Source: Cycas panzhihuaensis
Taxonomy: Eukaryota; Cycadophyta
Assembly: GCA_023213395.1 (NCBI GenBank)
Contig: CM041465.1
Location: 211,799,741-211,863,740, forward strand
Length of the DNA: 64,000 nucleotides
Direction of reading: 5' to 3'
Position numbers and translations under genes: made by a program. Below, one piece after another: positions 12,585-25,204 of this stretch; the first letter of the stretch is position 1; the number at the start of each line of letters is the position of its first letter. A model generated the notes under the pieces. That model saw only the letters and a list, made by a program, of their open reading frames with translations, was not told where the DNA came from and ran no database searches.

Positions 12585-12912
12585 TGTTGGGAATAATCCC
12601 AATGTACATGCATTAGAGCGCTTAGGGCCCCTCAAAGCCACCTTTGAGGGCCCCTAGGGCACCTTGAGCCGTTCAAAAGCCGCCCGGACCGACCACTCAC
12701 GTGAGGTACGTATAACCACTATTTATTTTTTATATTTTTTCAAACTAACGTTATTTGTTGTGCGTGAGGGTGATGGCGACGCCTCCCGAATCTCTATTTA
12801 AGGGTTGGGAATACCTCCACGGTGTTTATTAACACCACCACTCTTTCTAAATCGCCGTTGTACTCAAGATGGAAGTATCGTGATGTCTGCTTTCTGCTCC
12901 TCGGCTCCATCA
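12585..12912 (+). repeat. 3' LTR of copia A
   Basis: It starts TGTTGGGAATAATCCC and ends GGCTCCATCA, giving TG...CA ends. It contains a TATA-like CTATTTAAGGG near 12793, then GTGTTTATTAACACCACC, the block shared with the LTRs at 2923, 52738 and 60467. It is followed without a gap by a truncated LTR of element B. Confidence 0.8.
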
Positions 12913-13072
12913 ATATTATTGAGAGAGAAATACTCTCATATAAATACATATAATGTATATAAATGAGCCTATGTATGTATGCCAAGTATCAAGATAAAAT
13001 AAAAGAGGGGTGAGACACATAACCCTCAATTTAACTTTAGGAAATAAAAGATAAAACATCACTACTCTAATG
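12913..13072 (-). repeat. 3' LTR of copia B, truncated on its left
   Basis: It matches 17828-17985. The segment equivalent to 17784-17827 is replaced by the A LTR. Its outer terminal TG appears changed to CA on the minus strand (CATTAGAGTAG against TGTTAGAGTAG). Confidence 0.75.
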
Positions 13073-16000
13073 CCCTCTCTTAATGTTTTATCTTTTATTT
13101 TTTATATCAAGCATCTTTCTAAAGTATTAAAGTTTGTCTTTTGATAGAGGCCTTGCAAATATGTTTATAAATTATTCTTTACTAGTATAGTATTATAGAT
13201 CTACTTACTTTATTTGTATATTCTCTCTAATAAAATGATGGTATACTTCAATGTGTTTTGTTCTTGCATGAAATATAGGATTCTTGAACATTTTGATAAC
13301 ACTTTAATTATCTTAAAAAATAGTGATAGATTGATTTTATTCTTATTTTAAGTCTTTAAGTAATTATCTTATCTGTATTACTTCACATCCAACACTTACA
13401 ATTACCTTGTATTTTGCTTCTATTGAGGACAAAGCTATAATGGTGTGTTTTTTTTTGCACCATGATATAACGACAAAACCAAGAGTAAAGTAGTGTCCAG
13501 ATGTAGATTTCCTCTCTTATTAGTCTCTAGCCTAGTTTGGATCATTATAATATATTAGCTTAAAGTTTGATATTTTGGTATACCTAAGTCCTAGTGTTGA
13601 GGTTCTTTTGATATACCTCAAAACTCTTTTGGCAATATTCTATTGAAAAACTTTTAGAGAATGTATATACCCAGAGATTATTCTAATTAAGTATGAAATG
13701 TCAAGCCTGGTGGCTATAAGATAAATCAGGCTACTTACCAATTGTCTATACAAGGTTTCATCAACCTTTTATTCACCTTCATCTACAATCAAAATATAAG
13801 TTATTTTTATTGGGGTTATATAGTCATTATAATCTCTCATTTTAAAAATTTAAAGAAGATTCTTTGTATATTTTATTTTGGACACAAATACAAAATCTTT
13901 TCTTTGATCTACCTTAATACCAAGATAGCAACAAAGTAATCACATGTCTATATCATTTCAAACTCATTTTCCATATGAGTTTTACTTGACAAATTATGCT
14001 ATCATCATTTCCAATAACCATCATATCATTTGCTAATCCTAGAGGTTGGGATTAGATTTGCATCGACTAAAGCCTTCTTATTTGAGATGTAGATCTAATT
14101 TTATGTACTAGGCTCTAGGTGTCTATTTTAATCCATATGGAACCTTTTTGAGCCTATAGACAAGATGTTCCATACTTTTCTTTATATATTTAAAGGGTTG
14201 TTCTATATATACTTCTTCATTTAGATCTTTATTAATAAAGGCATTTTTTGCATCAAGTTGTATGATGTTCTACCTAAATTATACTACCATGGCAATTATT
14301 ATTATTACAGTTATTAATTTTTACTATTGAAGAGAAAGTTTCTTCATAGTATATTCCTATAGTCTAAGTGTACCTTTTTGCTATAAGCCTGGCCTTGTAT
14401 TTTTTAATGTTACCATCAGATTTTTATTTAAATTTATATACTTATTTATATTTAATAATGGGTTTATTATTAGGTGTAATAACTAATTCATAAGTCCTAT
14501 TTTTATTTATAGCATTGATCTATGCACCTATGGATTTTTTCCACTATAGATGAATATATACTTCTATATAGTTTTATGGTTCAACAAAATATATTAAACT
14601 TTGATGTTTTTGAGATTAAGTTCTGTGTCCAAAGACATTACCTTTTGATTCTTCAACTATCTTTATATACCATTTTAGTATTTCTTTTGTCTAACTACTA
14701 CCAATTCTTTCTTCTTGTGGCTTGTATTTTGTTTAGATGGTTCTTACTATTTTATAGAAATATTCTACTTATTTTCTCCTTGGAGCTTTCTTTTTAAGAT
14801 ATCTCCTTCTATAGTAGTCACTTTAGATATTTTCTTTAGTGGAGTGAGCTTCTTTACATTTTCTTGAATTTCTCTTTGAATAAAATTTTCTTTCTAGCCT
14901 ACTTTGAATGCATTTTTATCAAATGTTATATCTCTATTGACTTAAAACTTGTTTGTTTTTAGGTCCATGCATCTATATGTTTTGGATTTATTACTATAAC
15001 CAATCATAATTTATTCTATACTTTTCTCATCTAACTTAGTTTCTTTTGTTAAGAATATGAACATAAGCTTTACTTCTAAAGATTTTAAGATAACTTATAT
15101 CAAGATTTCTTACCATCTAAGATTCTTTGGGAGTAACGTTATTAAGAACTAGAGTTAGATTCTTATTAATAGGATAAACAACTATGTTGATAGCTTTAGC
15201 CTAATAGATTTTTGTCACAACTTTTTCATCTATCATGCATTCGGTTACCCCATTTGAATGAGGTGTATAAGGAGTAGTGACTTATCTTTATATTCTATTT
15301 AGTTTATAAAAATTAGAGAAATCATTCAAAACATATTCTCTCCTACTATCTAACTAGAGAATTTTAATTTTGCATTCACTTTATAACTCTACTTGAGCTT
15401 CGAATTCTTTAAAATGATCTAAGACCTCTAAATTATTAAAGAGGAAATATACCTAAGTTCTTTTAGAAAAGTCATTAATAAAGGTAAGAAAATACCTAGC
15501 ACCATTAACTGAATTTGATGTGATTGTATCACACAAATCTGGATGGATTAACTCTAACTTCTTTTGTGCTTTCCATATGATTTTTTGAAATAAAACTCAA
15601 TGCTATATTCCAATCACATAACTTTTGTGTATGAATATATTAAATGATATATTAGGAAGACCATCTATCGTATTTGATTATTTTAATAATTCTAACCATC
15701 TATTTGTAATATGTTTGTATTTTGAATGTCATATTTCATTAATAGAGTTGTTAGTAGCAAAAGCTTTTATAGAAGAAGGTAAGATAGGAGTAAAGACTAA
15801 CTTATAGAGGTTGTCAGTCTTTATTCCTTTTATTATTATAGTATCATTTTTCTTTATATCACATATGTAGCATCTTCTATCTTTATCAAAGACAACATGA
15901 AGACTCTTTCTCCTTAGTTGAGATATAAATAAGAGTTATTTCTTTAATCTTAGAACATATAGCACATCACTAATTTTTTAAACTTTGTCATTAACTAAGA

Positions 16001-17768
16001 TTGTAATTATTCCATTTCCTTATATATGTAAAGAAAATTCATCACCAACTTCAACTATTTCATTAAGAAGATATAGTTGAAGTGTCTCAAACTAGACTCT
16101 TCTTCTTAACATGTGATTAGATGCTCTAAAATCTATATACTAATTTTCATTATCGCAAGTAAGTGTGGTTAAGGCTATGATAAAGGTAATTTCGTCTTTG
16201 TCTTGTCTTATCTATTCATTGTTGTAATTACCTTAAACGCTTTTCTCTCTATGAATTTTTACATGCCTTTGAGGACATTGGTTAATAATATGTCCTTCTC
16301 GTCTATAATAATAGTAAGTTGGAAAATTGTAAAATTTGTAGTCACTAAAAAAATATCCAAATCTACCATAATAATAATAAGATTTAGAATCTCTTAGTAT
16401 ATTCATCCCTCATCTTTTTGATGAGCATATAGTCCTTCCTTGTCCTTCTGATGTCCTTCCTCTACCAAATATGCCTTTTCCTCTTAAAATGATTTTGGAA
16501 TAACCTCTGGCTTCTATTATAGGCTTTAAAATGAAGTTTTCTTCAACTTCACCCTCTTCTTTATATCTTTTGATTCTCTATTGTTATTGTAACATATGTC
16601 CTATTAGTAGCATGTCCATCAATGGTAAGATATTTACCATAGCATCATAGGATTTTAGAAGTTTATTTAGCATGAGGTAGATAATTTTAGAACTAGATAT
16701 TATTTCTCCTATGGAGGCTAAATTGTCATTAACTTCTATTATTTTTACAATAAAATTAGAGATAGGTTCTCCTTCCTTTAACTAGACTTTATATTACTAT
16801 TCTCTAAAAGAGATTATACAAGCTTTATTCTTCTAACTATAAAGAGATACAAGAATTCTCTAAGCATAAATAGATGTAGTGGCTTCACTGATGTGACTTA
16901 ATAATAAATCTCTAATTGACAACATAATGGCAGCATGTTCAATCTTATTTCTTTCTTCCTAACTATATCTACTATATTAGTTAGTTTTATTTCCTTTCTA
17001 ATGATAATATTCTATGCATTTATGGCCATTAAAAGACCCTACATTTTTAACTTTAAGGTATTATAATTTTGCTCAGTGAGTTTATCATAATCACAAAGAG
17101 AGAAAATTAAAGCCATTTCTAAATTTTTGAAGAGTAAACTAAGGAGGAATATCATAAAGATAAAGTATAACAATGACTAGTCATACAACCATACAATTAT
17201 ATGGAATAGTAGGAAAAAGTATTATTATATGAATTTCAAGAAAAGAAACACCCAAAATAAATCTTGTGACATGCTTTACCTAGAAAAGTTTTCTTTAATT
17301 TAACTTATAGTTTACTTAGAAACCCCCCAAAAATCGTATGGGTAACTAGGGTTTGAAAGAGAAAAATGATTATGTCTCTTCAAATGTTTAATTAAATATA
17401 ACAAACACATGCTAAAATAAAAGCCAATATTTAGAAAAATATTTTACGATAGATTTCACCCATTAAGACAAAGCAGAATGAAAGAAATTTTAGTTTGAAG
17501 TGCTAAACTTATGCCCCTATAAAATTGTGATTTCTTCCTAAATGAAGAAAAATTTAATTATGACTCTTTAGAATAATAGATCTCCTTATTGGGACAAGTC
17601 TATAGACTAAATTTTATTTGATTTTAAGTTTTGAAAAATATCTCATTTGTATAATTTTGCATGATTCTATATAGTAATTAACACATTAGTAATAAATATA
17701 TAATGGTCATCTCTCTTATTCAAAACTTTGAACTTCTCAAAAAGATCTTTTCCTAAACCCTTAGTAGA
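13073..17768 (-). pseudogene. Copia B gag-pol, heavily decayed
   Basis: The minus strand carries copia motifs in order from right to left. Gag lies at about 17150-16400. The zinc knuckle at 16255-16330 reads YYYYRREGHIINQCPQRH, with its cysteines mostly turned to tyrosine. A protease start IDFRASNHML is at 16107-16140. Integrase lies at about 15800-14900, RT at about 14900-13550, and RNase H ends with KNPIFHARTKHIEVYHHF at 13231-13285. Stops and shifts are frequent throughout. The plus-strand frames here (for example 14522-14797 and 15625-15807) are shadows. Domain limits are approximate. Confidence 0.75.
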
Positions 17769-17783
17769 CTTGCTCTAATACCA
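17769..17783 (-). promoter_or_regulatory. Primer-binding site of copia B
   Basis: TGGTATTAGAGCAAG on the minus strand, directly after the right LTR. It resembles the initiator-methionine tRNA complement. Confidence 0.75.
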
Positions 17784-17985
17784 TATCAAAACAAGAAGAA
17801 TAGAAGAAAATGTTACTTCACCCCTTATATTAATGAGAGAGAAATACTCTCGTATAAATACATTTAATGTATATAAATAAGCCTATATATGTAGACTAAG
17901 TGTCAAGGTAGAATGAAAGAGGAGTAGACATATAACCCCCAATTGAACTTTAGAAAATAAAAGATAAAGTATTACTACTCTAACA
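17784..17985 (-). repeat. 5' LTR of copia B
   Basis: On the minus strand it starts TGTTAGAGTAGTAATAC and ends TTGTTTTGATA, beside the primer-binding site. It has a TATA-like TTATATACATT stretch at about 17860-17880. Gypsy Z sequence resumes at 17986. Confidence 0.75.
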
Positions 17986-19122
17986 AAATGGGGTATTTAT
18001 TCTTTAGCGTTATCCTATTTAGGGATCTATAGTCAATACAAATTTAGAACTAGAATCTAATAAATCTTATGTGAGTCTCTCTATCTCTATCTCTTACTTA
18101 TGTCCATAGCAATATGGGTGAACAATAATAGGCCCCCTCCTTGGTTCCAACTCAATGATATGCTTCATGTTTTAGCTTGGTGGTGGAGTCCTTGGTAACT
18201 CTTAAAAGACATCTTGGTAGTGGTCTGCAATCTCATTTGCTTCCTTCTCTTACTCTAGTGGTAGTTCACTCTTAATAGTCTTTACTTGTATAGAGTATAG
18301 CACTACAATGGACTTGGCATGCCCTTTGTGAAGTGTTTTTCCTATTCTATCTATAAATATGACTTATTATTTCAGAGTATTAATACCATTTAATTAGTAT
18401 TTCTTCCCCTCCCAATTAAACTTGATGAAGTTTTCATCATGGTTTAAACCATAAGTCCCTAATATCCTTAACTATTCAACTCTTAAGACTATATCAAAAC
18501 TCTTGATGTCAAAGGTATAATTAGTTGTAAAAAAGAATGTAATTTCCTATATATAGTTGTTGATGTTTGACCTTAACCTAGCACGGTAAGACCTAGTTTC
18601 CTATAAATCATATTCTAAACTCCTTTTTCTCCACATATAGCCCTAAACTTTTGATCTTTTTTATATTAATGAAATTATGGGTACTACCTAGATCAACAAG
18701 GATGATTACCTTCTCCTATTTAAGGTATCCAAAAAAATTGATGGTATTAGGTGGTGGTATCCCCAACATGGCTGATAAGTAGATTATGGATTGGCCATCA
18801 TCTAGCTCCTTTTATTGGTTTATTTCTTCCTTCTCTTACTCTTCCTTAGTCTTTATTATTTTATTTCTTCATCTTTAATATCCATTTTGATGTTATATAG
18901 TTTCTTGTCAACATATTTATGTCCCTTGACCTAGGGTTTCTTACAACTATTAAACATTTTTAGTGTTCTTTTCTTAGCTCTTTCTATCTCTTTAGCCCTT
19001 TTTATTATGCTTATTAGCTCATATATACTAGAACTACTATTTTGATATTTATGGAATCCTTGGTTACTTATTCTTTGCTAACTTATATATCACTTGATGG
19101 GATGCTATTTAGAATCACCTCT
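17986..19122 (-). pseudogene. Gypsy Z: gag zinc knuckle, protease and start of RT
   Basis: Minus-strand gypsy sequence. The right part (about 18900-19000) holds a degenerate CCHC knuckle, and the protease core near 18670-18700 reads VDLGSTHNFI (D-S/T-G type, here DLG). The left end reads CIDYRSLNRITLKNKYPI at 17990-18060, the first conserved RT block. RT is then cut by the B LTR and continues at 5066, with a small loss between. Stops are common. The right edge ends in CCTCT, one copy of the target duplication made by F. Confidence 0.85.
19118..19122. repeat. Target-site duplication CCTCT, left copy (element F)
   Basis: CCTCT precedes the TG of the left F LTR and is repeated at 25462-25466, right after the CA of the right LTR. 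Confidence 0.85.
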
Positions 19123-19365
19123 TGTTAAAAACAATACCTAACTAATGTAAATATTAAGCATTTATCTTTATTATTATTTCTTGGGTGACGGATGTTCATT
19201 TCGAGTCTTATGGATCTATATATATCCAAAGATATCCTTGTACTCTTATGCTTTTGGATCAATGTAATCGATTATTCTAAGGTGGGTTTTCCCATTGGAT
19301 ATCGTATGTATTCGATTACGCATTTGGTGTGCGTGTTTGATCTGGTTCTGCTCCCAATTTTAACA
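19123..19365 (+). repeat. 5' LTR of copia F
   Basis: It starts TGTTAAAAACAATACC and ends CCCAATTTTAACA, with a TATA-like CTATATATATCC near 19212. Confidence 0.9.
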
Positions 19366-19380
19366 TTGTATCGAGCATGG
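19366..19380 (+). promoter_or_regulatory. Primer-binding site of copia F
   Basis: TTGTATCGAGCATGG directly after the LTR, a variant of the TTGGTATCAGAGC initiator-methionine type. Confidence 0.6.
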
Positions 19381-21201
19381 TATTGTATCTTTCTTCTTGA
19401 GTGAGCCACATGATGTCCTGATCCAATTGCTGAACGTTTAGAAGGAAGTTTGATATTGTGCAGAGTATATGCAACCCCCTTTGATGTTTGAGAAGAATTT
19501 AAAGGTGATTTGCCATTGAAATTGCTTCATACGCCCCTTTTTTCCTTCCTAACTCTCTTGCTCAGTTGTCCTTATTGTGTTGTATCCTCTACATATTCAA
19601 GTTTTCACCTTGTTCATGTTGTAAAACCTTAAATCTTGATGCTATGTTTATGGTCTTATTCTCAATTTTTGTATCTGGCCAGACCAAAGTTATGATATTT
19701 TGACTGTAACACCTAATGCCCTCCTCATATCCTGCAGACATATTCTTTGTTTATATCTACATGCATCTGTATAGTTGTAGTCTCTTAATTGTGTTGTTTA
19801 GAAGTAATGTTTATTAACGTGCATATACACTAGTGTGTTTGCTGTTTGCATATAATATATGCATATACATCAATCCATACTATATATTTTCACGCGTTTT
19901 TCGAGGTTCGCGTCTCTCTTTGTATAATTGCATTTCCTTTTGAGTATACACTGTTGGCATCTTATTGAATATTCACTATCTGCATATATACTGTTTGTGT
20001 TTCTTTCTGAGTATACACTATTGGCGTATCATTGAATATTAGCTATCTGTGTATATGTTGTTCACGTTTCTTTTTGAGTATACACTATTGGGGTCTCATT
20101 GAATATTCGTATGCCTATATATACGTGATTTTCTATCATTCACATCTGTTGCATATACATTATTCATGTTCGTGCATTTGTATATACTCATTTTACGCAC
20201 ATTGTATATACATTGTTCACACTCGTAGTCCAGATATACATGATTTACGTAAATGTTTCTGCATTTCTCGTCTTACGTATACACATTGCATTTCTTGATC
20301 ACATTTCTCTATGCATGCATTGGCTAAGTATACCCATTTGCATCTTTGTACACATTACTGTATATATACCTTTGTTTTCTTTGTTCACTTCTCTCTATGT
20401 ATGCGTTGGCTGAGCATACACACTTGCACGCTGAAGCATCTGATTATTAGCTATATATACACCATCTTCTAGATGTTGCATCTACTTGTGTATACACTGG
20501 GTTTTTTAAATATTCATGCCTCTTAGTATATACGCCATTTTCATGATAATCGTGTCTTAATAACTGGGTATATACATAATGAATCAGCATTTAATGACAT
20601 AAGTGTGTGCAAGTCTTTTGCTGTTTTTCCACACTAATCATTTATTGACATTTTTCATTTACTGTCAGTAATGTCTTTGTATTCATTTGCTGTATCATTA
20701 TTCCTCTCAGATTTATGATCGCTATATAACCATTACTTACATGTGGCATTTTTTTTTGCCGTTATTTGTAGTTTATGCAGTGGGCCCCATATACACCTTT
20801 GTAAACTTCTTTTGCATTTGTTATCCTCGTGTCAGTTTGTATAATCTGGGTTTCTATAGTTATACACTTTTGTATTCTATATTGCATCCTCCATATACTT
20901 TGATGTGTCTTTGGGCCAATTACACTGGAAGTGTTGCATGATGTTGACATTGATGGATTGATTGATGGTTCAGAAGTATTGCGATCATCTACTGAGTTAT
21001 CAGCCTTACAGTTATTTGTAGCAGATATGCATATGGAATGTTACTCTCATTTGTGAAGCATTTTTTGTATTTAAGAGTACATTTGGGTGACTTGGAAACA
21101 ACTGAAGATTGGAATAATTTAATATTATTTTTGATATAAGACTTTTGAAGTTCTTTTTTTTCAGATTTTAAGGTGCTTGGTTGGAAGGGAGTTTAAGTTA
21201 G
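19381..21201 (+). other. Leader of copia F, rich in GTATAC and TATATAC motifs
   Basis: Non-coding stretch between the primer-binding site and gag. From about 19690 to 20620 it is studded with GTATAC, TATATAC and ATTGAATATT words. It holds a tandem repeat of about 67 bases (19932-20115). The frames at 20032-20950 come from this simple sequence and have no domain I recognise. Confidence 0.7.
19932..20115 (+). repeat. Tandem repeat, about 67-bp unit, 2.7 copies
   Basis: Each unit reads roughly TTTCTTTTTGAGTATACACT, then ATTGG, CRTCTCATTGAATATT and an ACTATCTG/TATATAC part. Copies start near 19932, 20000 and 20067; the last is partial. Confidence 0.75.
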
Positions 21202-21960
21202 TTGAATCTTCAAGTCATATTATCATTTGATTTGATCATAGACAAGCTTGCACAATTAGTTACATTTAATGGAAACAATTTTAATGAGTGGAAAGCACAC
21301 ATGGAACTCGTTTTAATGGTAAATCAGTTACGGGGAATCACTAAGTCACCCTTGTTAAGCATGCCGTTGGATGAAAAAGAGCGTGTACGTATTGAAGAGA
21401 GATAGTTTATGACTGTTGGGTTACTTAAACTGTCTTTGGCTCTCGATCAAAGGGCTTTAGTGCACAATCTTGAAACTTCGAATGAAATATGGACCAAGGC
21501 AGTGAGACTTTTAAGAAAAGAAGACAAATCGTCGGGTTGCCCTCGTGATGGAATTATTGAGTGCAAAAGTTGAAGGCGAAAATAACATTAGTGCATTCTT
21601 AAATAAGATTCTTGATTTGAGAAATAAGTTAGATGAATTGAAATCAAACTCAATAGATGATGCCTTCTTTGTTTGCCATTATTATATCAAAGTTACCGAC
21701 TATATTTGCCACCCTTGAGATAGTTTATAGGAGTGATGAAGCCATGGAAGGTGAGTCTTTTGAGTCCTTAAAAAATCTAATCTTAGCTGAAGATGCTAAA
21801 TTGAAGCATCATGGGATGCTTGGTGGTTCAGTTTCAAATCAGGCCTTGATAATGAAGACATAGAAGAAAGATTTATTCCACAAAAATAAGTCTACAAAAG
21901 ATTGGTGAGACCTCTCATGAAAAGAAGAAGTCAGTGGGAAGGTGCAACTACTGTAAGAAA
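21202..21960 (+). pseudogene. Copia F gag, with stop and frameshift
   Basis: It starts with a 68-aa open part containing LVTFNGNNFNEWKAHMELVL, the usual copia gag start where the element-type FNGxNFxxW motif marks the first helix. A TAG follows (21403), the frame continues through LALDQRALVHNLETSNEIW, shifts near 21530-21590, and resumes with KILDLRNKLDELK and a 68-aa part at 21657-21863 with MEGESFESLKNLILAEDAKL. It would encode the capsid protein, but it is interrupted and so inactive. Confidence 0.8.
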
Positions 21961-22317
21961 GATGGTCACAGGGAAAGAAACCGTTGCATCAAGAAATGGG
22001 ACAAGCGCAAGGTAAGTCGAGATGATAAGGGGAAAAGTGTTGCGGCACATTCTATTTGGGTATCTACAATGTCATCTGAAAAGAAAGATTATTGGATCCT
22101 AGACTTAGGTGCTAAAAAACACATCACCCATCAAAAGCATATTTTTTATGCCTTAGATACAAGTTCAATTGATGCTAATATGATTCTTGGAGATGCCAAT
22201 GTTTTACTTGTAGAAGGTATTAGATCCGTTTCACTTGCAGGTGGAAAGTTTGATGGTGTCTATTATGTACCTCAAATGAAGCTTAACCTTCTCTCAGCCT
22301 GGGAAATCTGCAAGTGA
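21934..22317 (+). pseudogene. Copia F nucleocapsid zinc knuckle and protease
   Basis: Open for 127 codons. The knuckle CNYCKKDGHRERNRC has five residues between H and the last C, one more than the CCHC norm. The protease follows with YWILDLGAKKHITHQKHIF, where D-L-G replaces D-S-G at the catalytic loop, then MILGDANVLLVEGIRSVSL and VYYVPQMKLNLLSAWEICK, the standard copia run into the integrase region. It ends at a TGA after CK. Confidence 0.8.
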
Positions 22318-23424
22318 GGTATGAAAATAAAGCTCTACAATGATAAATGCTTAGTTAGAGATCCAAAGAAACACTTCTCTATTGTTGCTACTGGAAAAGT
22401 ACAGGATAACTTTTGGGTGTTTGAGTCTTTTAAAACCCAGCAGGATTCTTATATTTTCATTGCTAGTGCTGATGATGTGAGTAAGTTGTGGCATGAAATA
22501 TTGGGTCATCTAAACTATGGTATCATCAATTTATTGAACCAATCGAAGATGGTAATTGGTTTACCTCATATTCAATGTTCAAAGGGTGCTTGTGAAGGAT
22601 GTATGTATGGAAAACATCATCATTATCCTTTTGCTAAAGATAATACATGGAAGGAAAAGAGAAACTTGAACTTGTTCATCTTGATCCGATGGGTCCATTG
22701 TCAAATCCTTCTATTTCTAGAGCTCACTATGAACTAGTGTTCGTAGATGATTTCAATGAAAACTTGAGTTTTCTTTTGAAGAATAAGTCTGATGTATTTG
22801 ATAGATTTCGTGAATGGAAAACTTGTGTTGAAATGAATGTGGTTTGAAGATCAAGAAATTAAGAAGTGATAATGGAAAGGAGTATGATAACAATGCCTTT
22901 CATCAGCTCTGTCTTGTCAATGGTATTAAGCGGGAATTTACTGTTCCGTATACCCCACAGCAAAATGGTGTAGCAGAAAGGAAAAGTCGTACCATAATGG
23001 AAATGGAGAGGTGCATGGTACATGGTAAGAATTTACCTCCCAAATTTTAGGCGTAAACTGTGGCGACAACAGTTCATATTTTGAATAGGGTACCTACTTT
23101 TTGTCCGTGGCATTAATCCCAAGAATGTTGGACCGATCGAAACCTTCCATTAATTATTTTAAGGTATTTGGGTGCATTGCCTATGCACACATCCTGCATT
23201 TAAAATGAAAGAAATTGGATCCCAAGAGTTTAAAGTATATTTTTGTGGGGTACTCATCTGAGAGTAAGGCTTATAGACTTTGGGATCTGCGAGGGGGGGA
23301 AATCTTGATTAGTCAGGATGTTAAGTTTGACGAGTCTCTGACGTATCATGTTGATAGATCATCTGAAGATGTATTTTATCCTTCATTTCTACCTTTTTTG
23401 AGTCGTGATTCTACAGATTTATAG
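22318..23424 (+). pseudogene. Copia F integrase, in several frames
   Basis: The zinc finger LWHEILGHLNYGIINLL ... ACEGCMYGKHH lies at 22485-22620. The core has FVDDF near 22741, then LRSDNGKEYDNNAFHQLC (second D) at 22860-22910, and YTPQQNGVAERKSRTIMEM (E) at 22950-23000, so the D-D-E residues are visible but lie in different frames with a stop at 23048. The C-terminal motif LKYIFVGYSSESKAYRLWD is at 23227-23284, followed by ILISQDVKFDESL. Non-functional. Confidence 0.85.
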
Positions 23425-25140
23425 GTACACGAATCTGTCATGCAGAATGTTTTTGAAGCTGGACCAAGTGGAAGTGATATTGAGGACTCGTCACAGATTG
23501 AAACACAGTTTACACCTCATGTTCCATTGTGGGCAAAAAGAGCCATTGAAGACTCAGGAGTGACGATTAAGAATCTAGAAGATGGTTGAAGGACAAGGAG
23601 TCAACACGCCAGTCAAGCCTCAGCGATGCATACTAGCGACTTCATCTCGTTTGACAAAGCGAAGGAATATCCGCGATGGAAAGTTGTGATGGAGGAAGAA
23701 TTTGGTTCTCTTATGAAGAACCATACATGGGATTTAGTTGACTTCCTCCTCAAAGAACCTAGTTGGCTACAAGTGGGTCTACAAGGTAAAGTATCACCGA
23801 ATGGTGAAGTAGATAAGTATAAAGCTAGGCTTGTAGCTTAAGGTTTTAAAAAAGAAGGGATCGATTATGAAGAGACTTTTGCACTGGTCTCTAAGATTTC
23901 AACAAATTGCTTGATCCTTGTTTTAGCAGCTACCTTTGGTTAGGTGTTACATCAAATGGACGTAAAGTCTACTTTTCTTTATGGAGATTTAAAGGATGAG
24001 ATTTACATGGCCCAACGTCTAGGGTTCATGAAGAAAGGACAGGAGCATTTAGTGTGTCGATTGAAGAAATCTCTTTATAGCCTAAAACAAGCACCACGTG
24101 CTTGGTACGAGAAGATTGATGCTAGATTAAAAGCTAATGGTTTTGTAACAACAGATTATGAACCAAGTCTTTATATTAGAAAGAAAGGATCTTCGATTAT
24201 TCTTATTGTTTTATATATGGATGAACTTATTATTACAGGAAATTGTAGCAGGATAATTGTAAATACAAAGACCTTTTTGGGTCATAACTTTGATATGACA
24301 GATCTTGGTTCTCTCGATCATTTTTGGGCATTAAGATTAGGCGGATGAAAGATCGCATCATGATGTTGCGTATAAGGTATGCTCAATCCCTACTTGAGAA
24401 ATTTAGATTGAAGGATTACAAATGGCTAAAACACCATGTGTGAAAGGCACACGACTGTAAGAACATGGATAAACTAGTCAGATGGGACATTGTATTGGCA
24501 ATCACTAGGAAGTTTGATTTATCTTACTCATACTAGACCCGATATTGCCTATGCTGTTGGATTAGTGTCTCGCTTTATGCAAAATCCCCAAGAGCCACAT
24601 TTGAATGCAACCAAGAGGATTTTGAAGTATATTAAGGGTACACTTAATCTTGGCCTTGAATACCTTCGTGGTGGAAAGGCAAAATTGTATGGGTATACAG
24701 ATGTTGATTGGGGCGGAGATGTCAAGACTAAAAATCAATCAGGATATATTTTGGCATAGGAAATGGATTTGGCTCTTAGTACTCCAAAAAGCAATCTACC
24801 GTGGCCTTGTCATCTACAGAAGCAGAGTACCAAAGTTTAAGTGTTGGTGCAAGGGAAGCTGTATGGTTGTAGGGACTTTTGGAGACACTTGGTGTATCAT
24901 CTAGCACTCCAGTTATTCATTGTGATAATCAAAGTGCTATTCGACTTTCAAAGAATCTAGAGTTTCACGCACGTACAAAGCACATAGAAATCCAAAGACC
25001 ACTACATCCGTGAGTTGATCAGATCAGGGAAGATGCAGGTTGAATATTATCCAAGTGAGGAGCAACTTGTCGATGTGTTCACTAAGGCTCTTCTTGAAGA
25101 TTGGTTTTGAAGATTCGTGCACATTTGGGACTTAGTCTTG
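23425..25140 (+). pseudogene. Copia F reverse transcriptase and RNase H
   Basis: RT is readable at 23626-23841 (KVVMEEEFGSLMKNHTWDLV) and 23944-24348, with LHQMDVKSTFLYGDLKDEIY, SLYSLKQAPRAWYEKIDARL and LYMDELIITGN. The catalytic YVDD is thus YMDE, with the second aspartate lost. RNase H follows: SLGSLIYLTHTRPDIAYAVG, ATKRILKYIKGTLNLGLEYL and YTDVDWGGDVKTKNQSGYI at 24490-24759, then decayed sequence with IHCDNQSAIRLSKN-like residues at about 24910-24960. Several shifts. Inactive. Confidence 0.85.
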
Positions 25141-25204
25141 AAGGAGAATCAATGTTTCAAGATAAAGGTTAGACACTTCATTATGTTGAAGATCAATATT
25201 TACA

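Larger units (their letters stand above)
8656..12912 (+). mobile_element. Copia A, body and 3' LTR (5' LTR missing)
   Basis: A plus-strand Ty1/copia element with gag, protease, integrase, RT, RNase H, a polypurine tract and a 3' LTR in normal order. It belongs to the same family as C, E and C-prime by gag sequence, LTR ends and leader. Its gag lacks about the first 110 residues that C has, and it has no 5' LTR. Instead it is preceded by an inverted leader and a second gag-integrase arm. The right end joins the truncated LTR of copia B. Confidence 0.85.
12913..17985 (-). mobile_element. Copia B, minus strand, decayed full element
   Basis: Two direct terminal repeats (12913-13072 and 17784-17985) share ATGAGAGAGAAATACTCTC and GTATATAAATRAGCCTAT. 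The primer-binding site TGGTATTAGAGCAAG on the minus strand lies at 17769-17783, next to the right LTR, and a polypurine tract lies beside the left one. Gag, protease, integrase, RT and RNase H read on the minus strand between them. The right LTR abuts gypsy Z RT. The left LTR lacks about 40 bases, where the 3' LTR of A begins. Confidence 0.8.

Noticed and set aside
13742-16397. Plus-strand frames suggesting small genes
   Set aside because: The minus strand carries copia B motifs in order through this stretch.
20032-20950. Several hydrophobic frames of 60-90 aa
   Set aside because: They lie in the repeat-rich leader of copia F between its primer-binding site and gag, and follow from TATATAC-type sequence.
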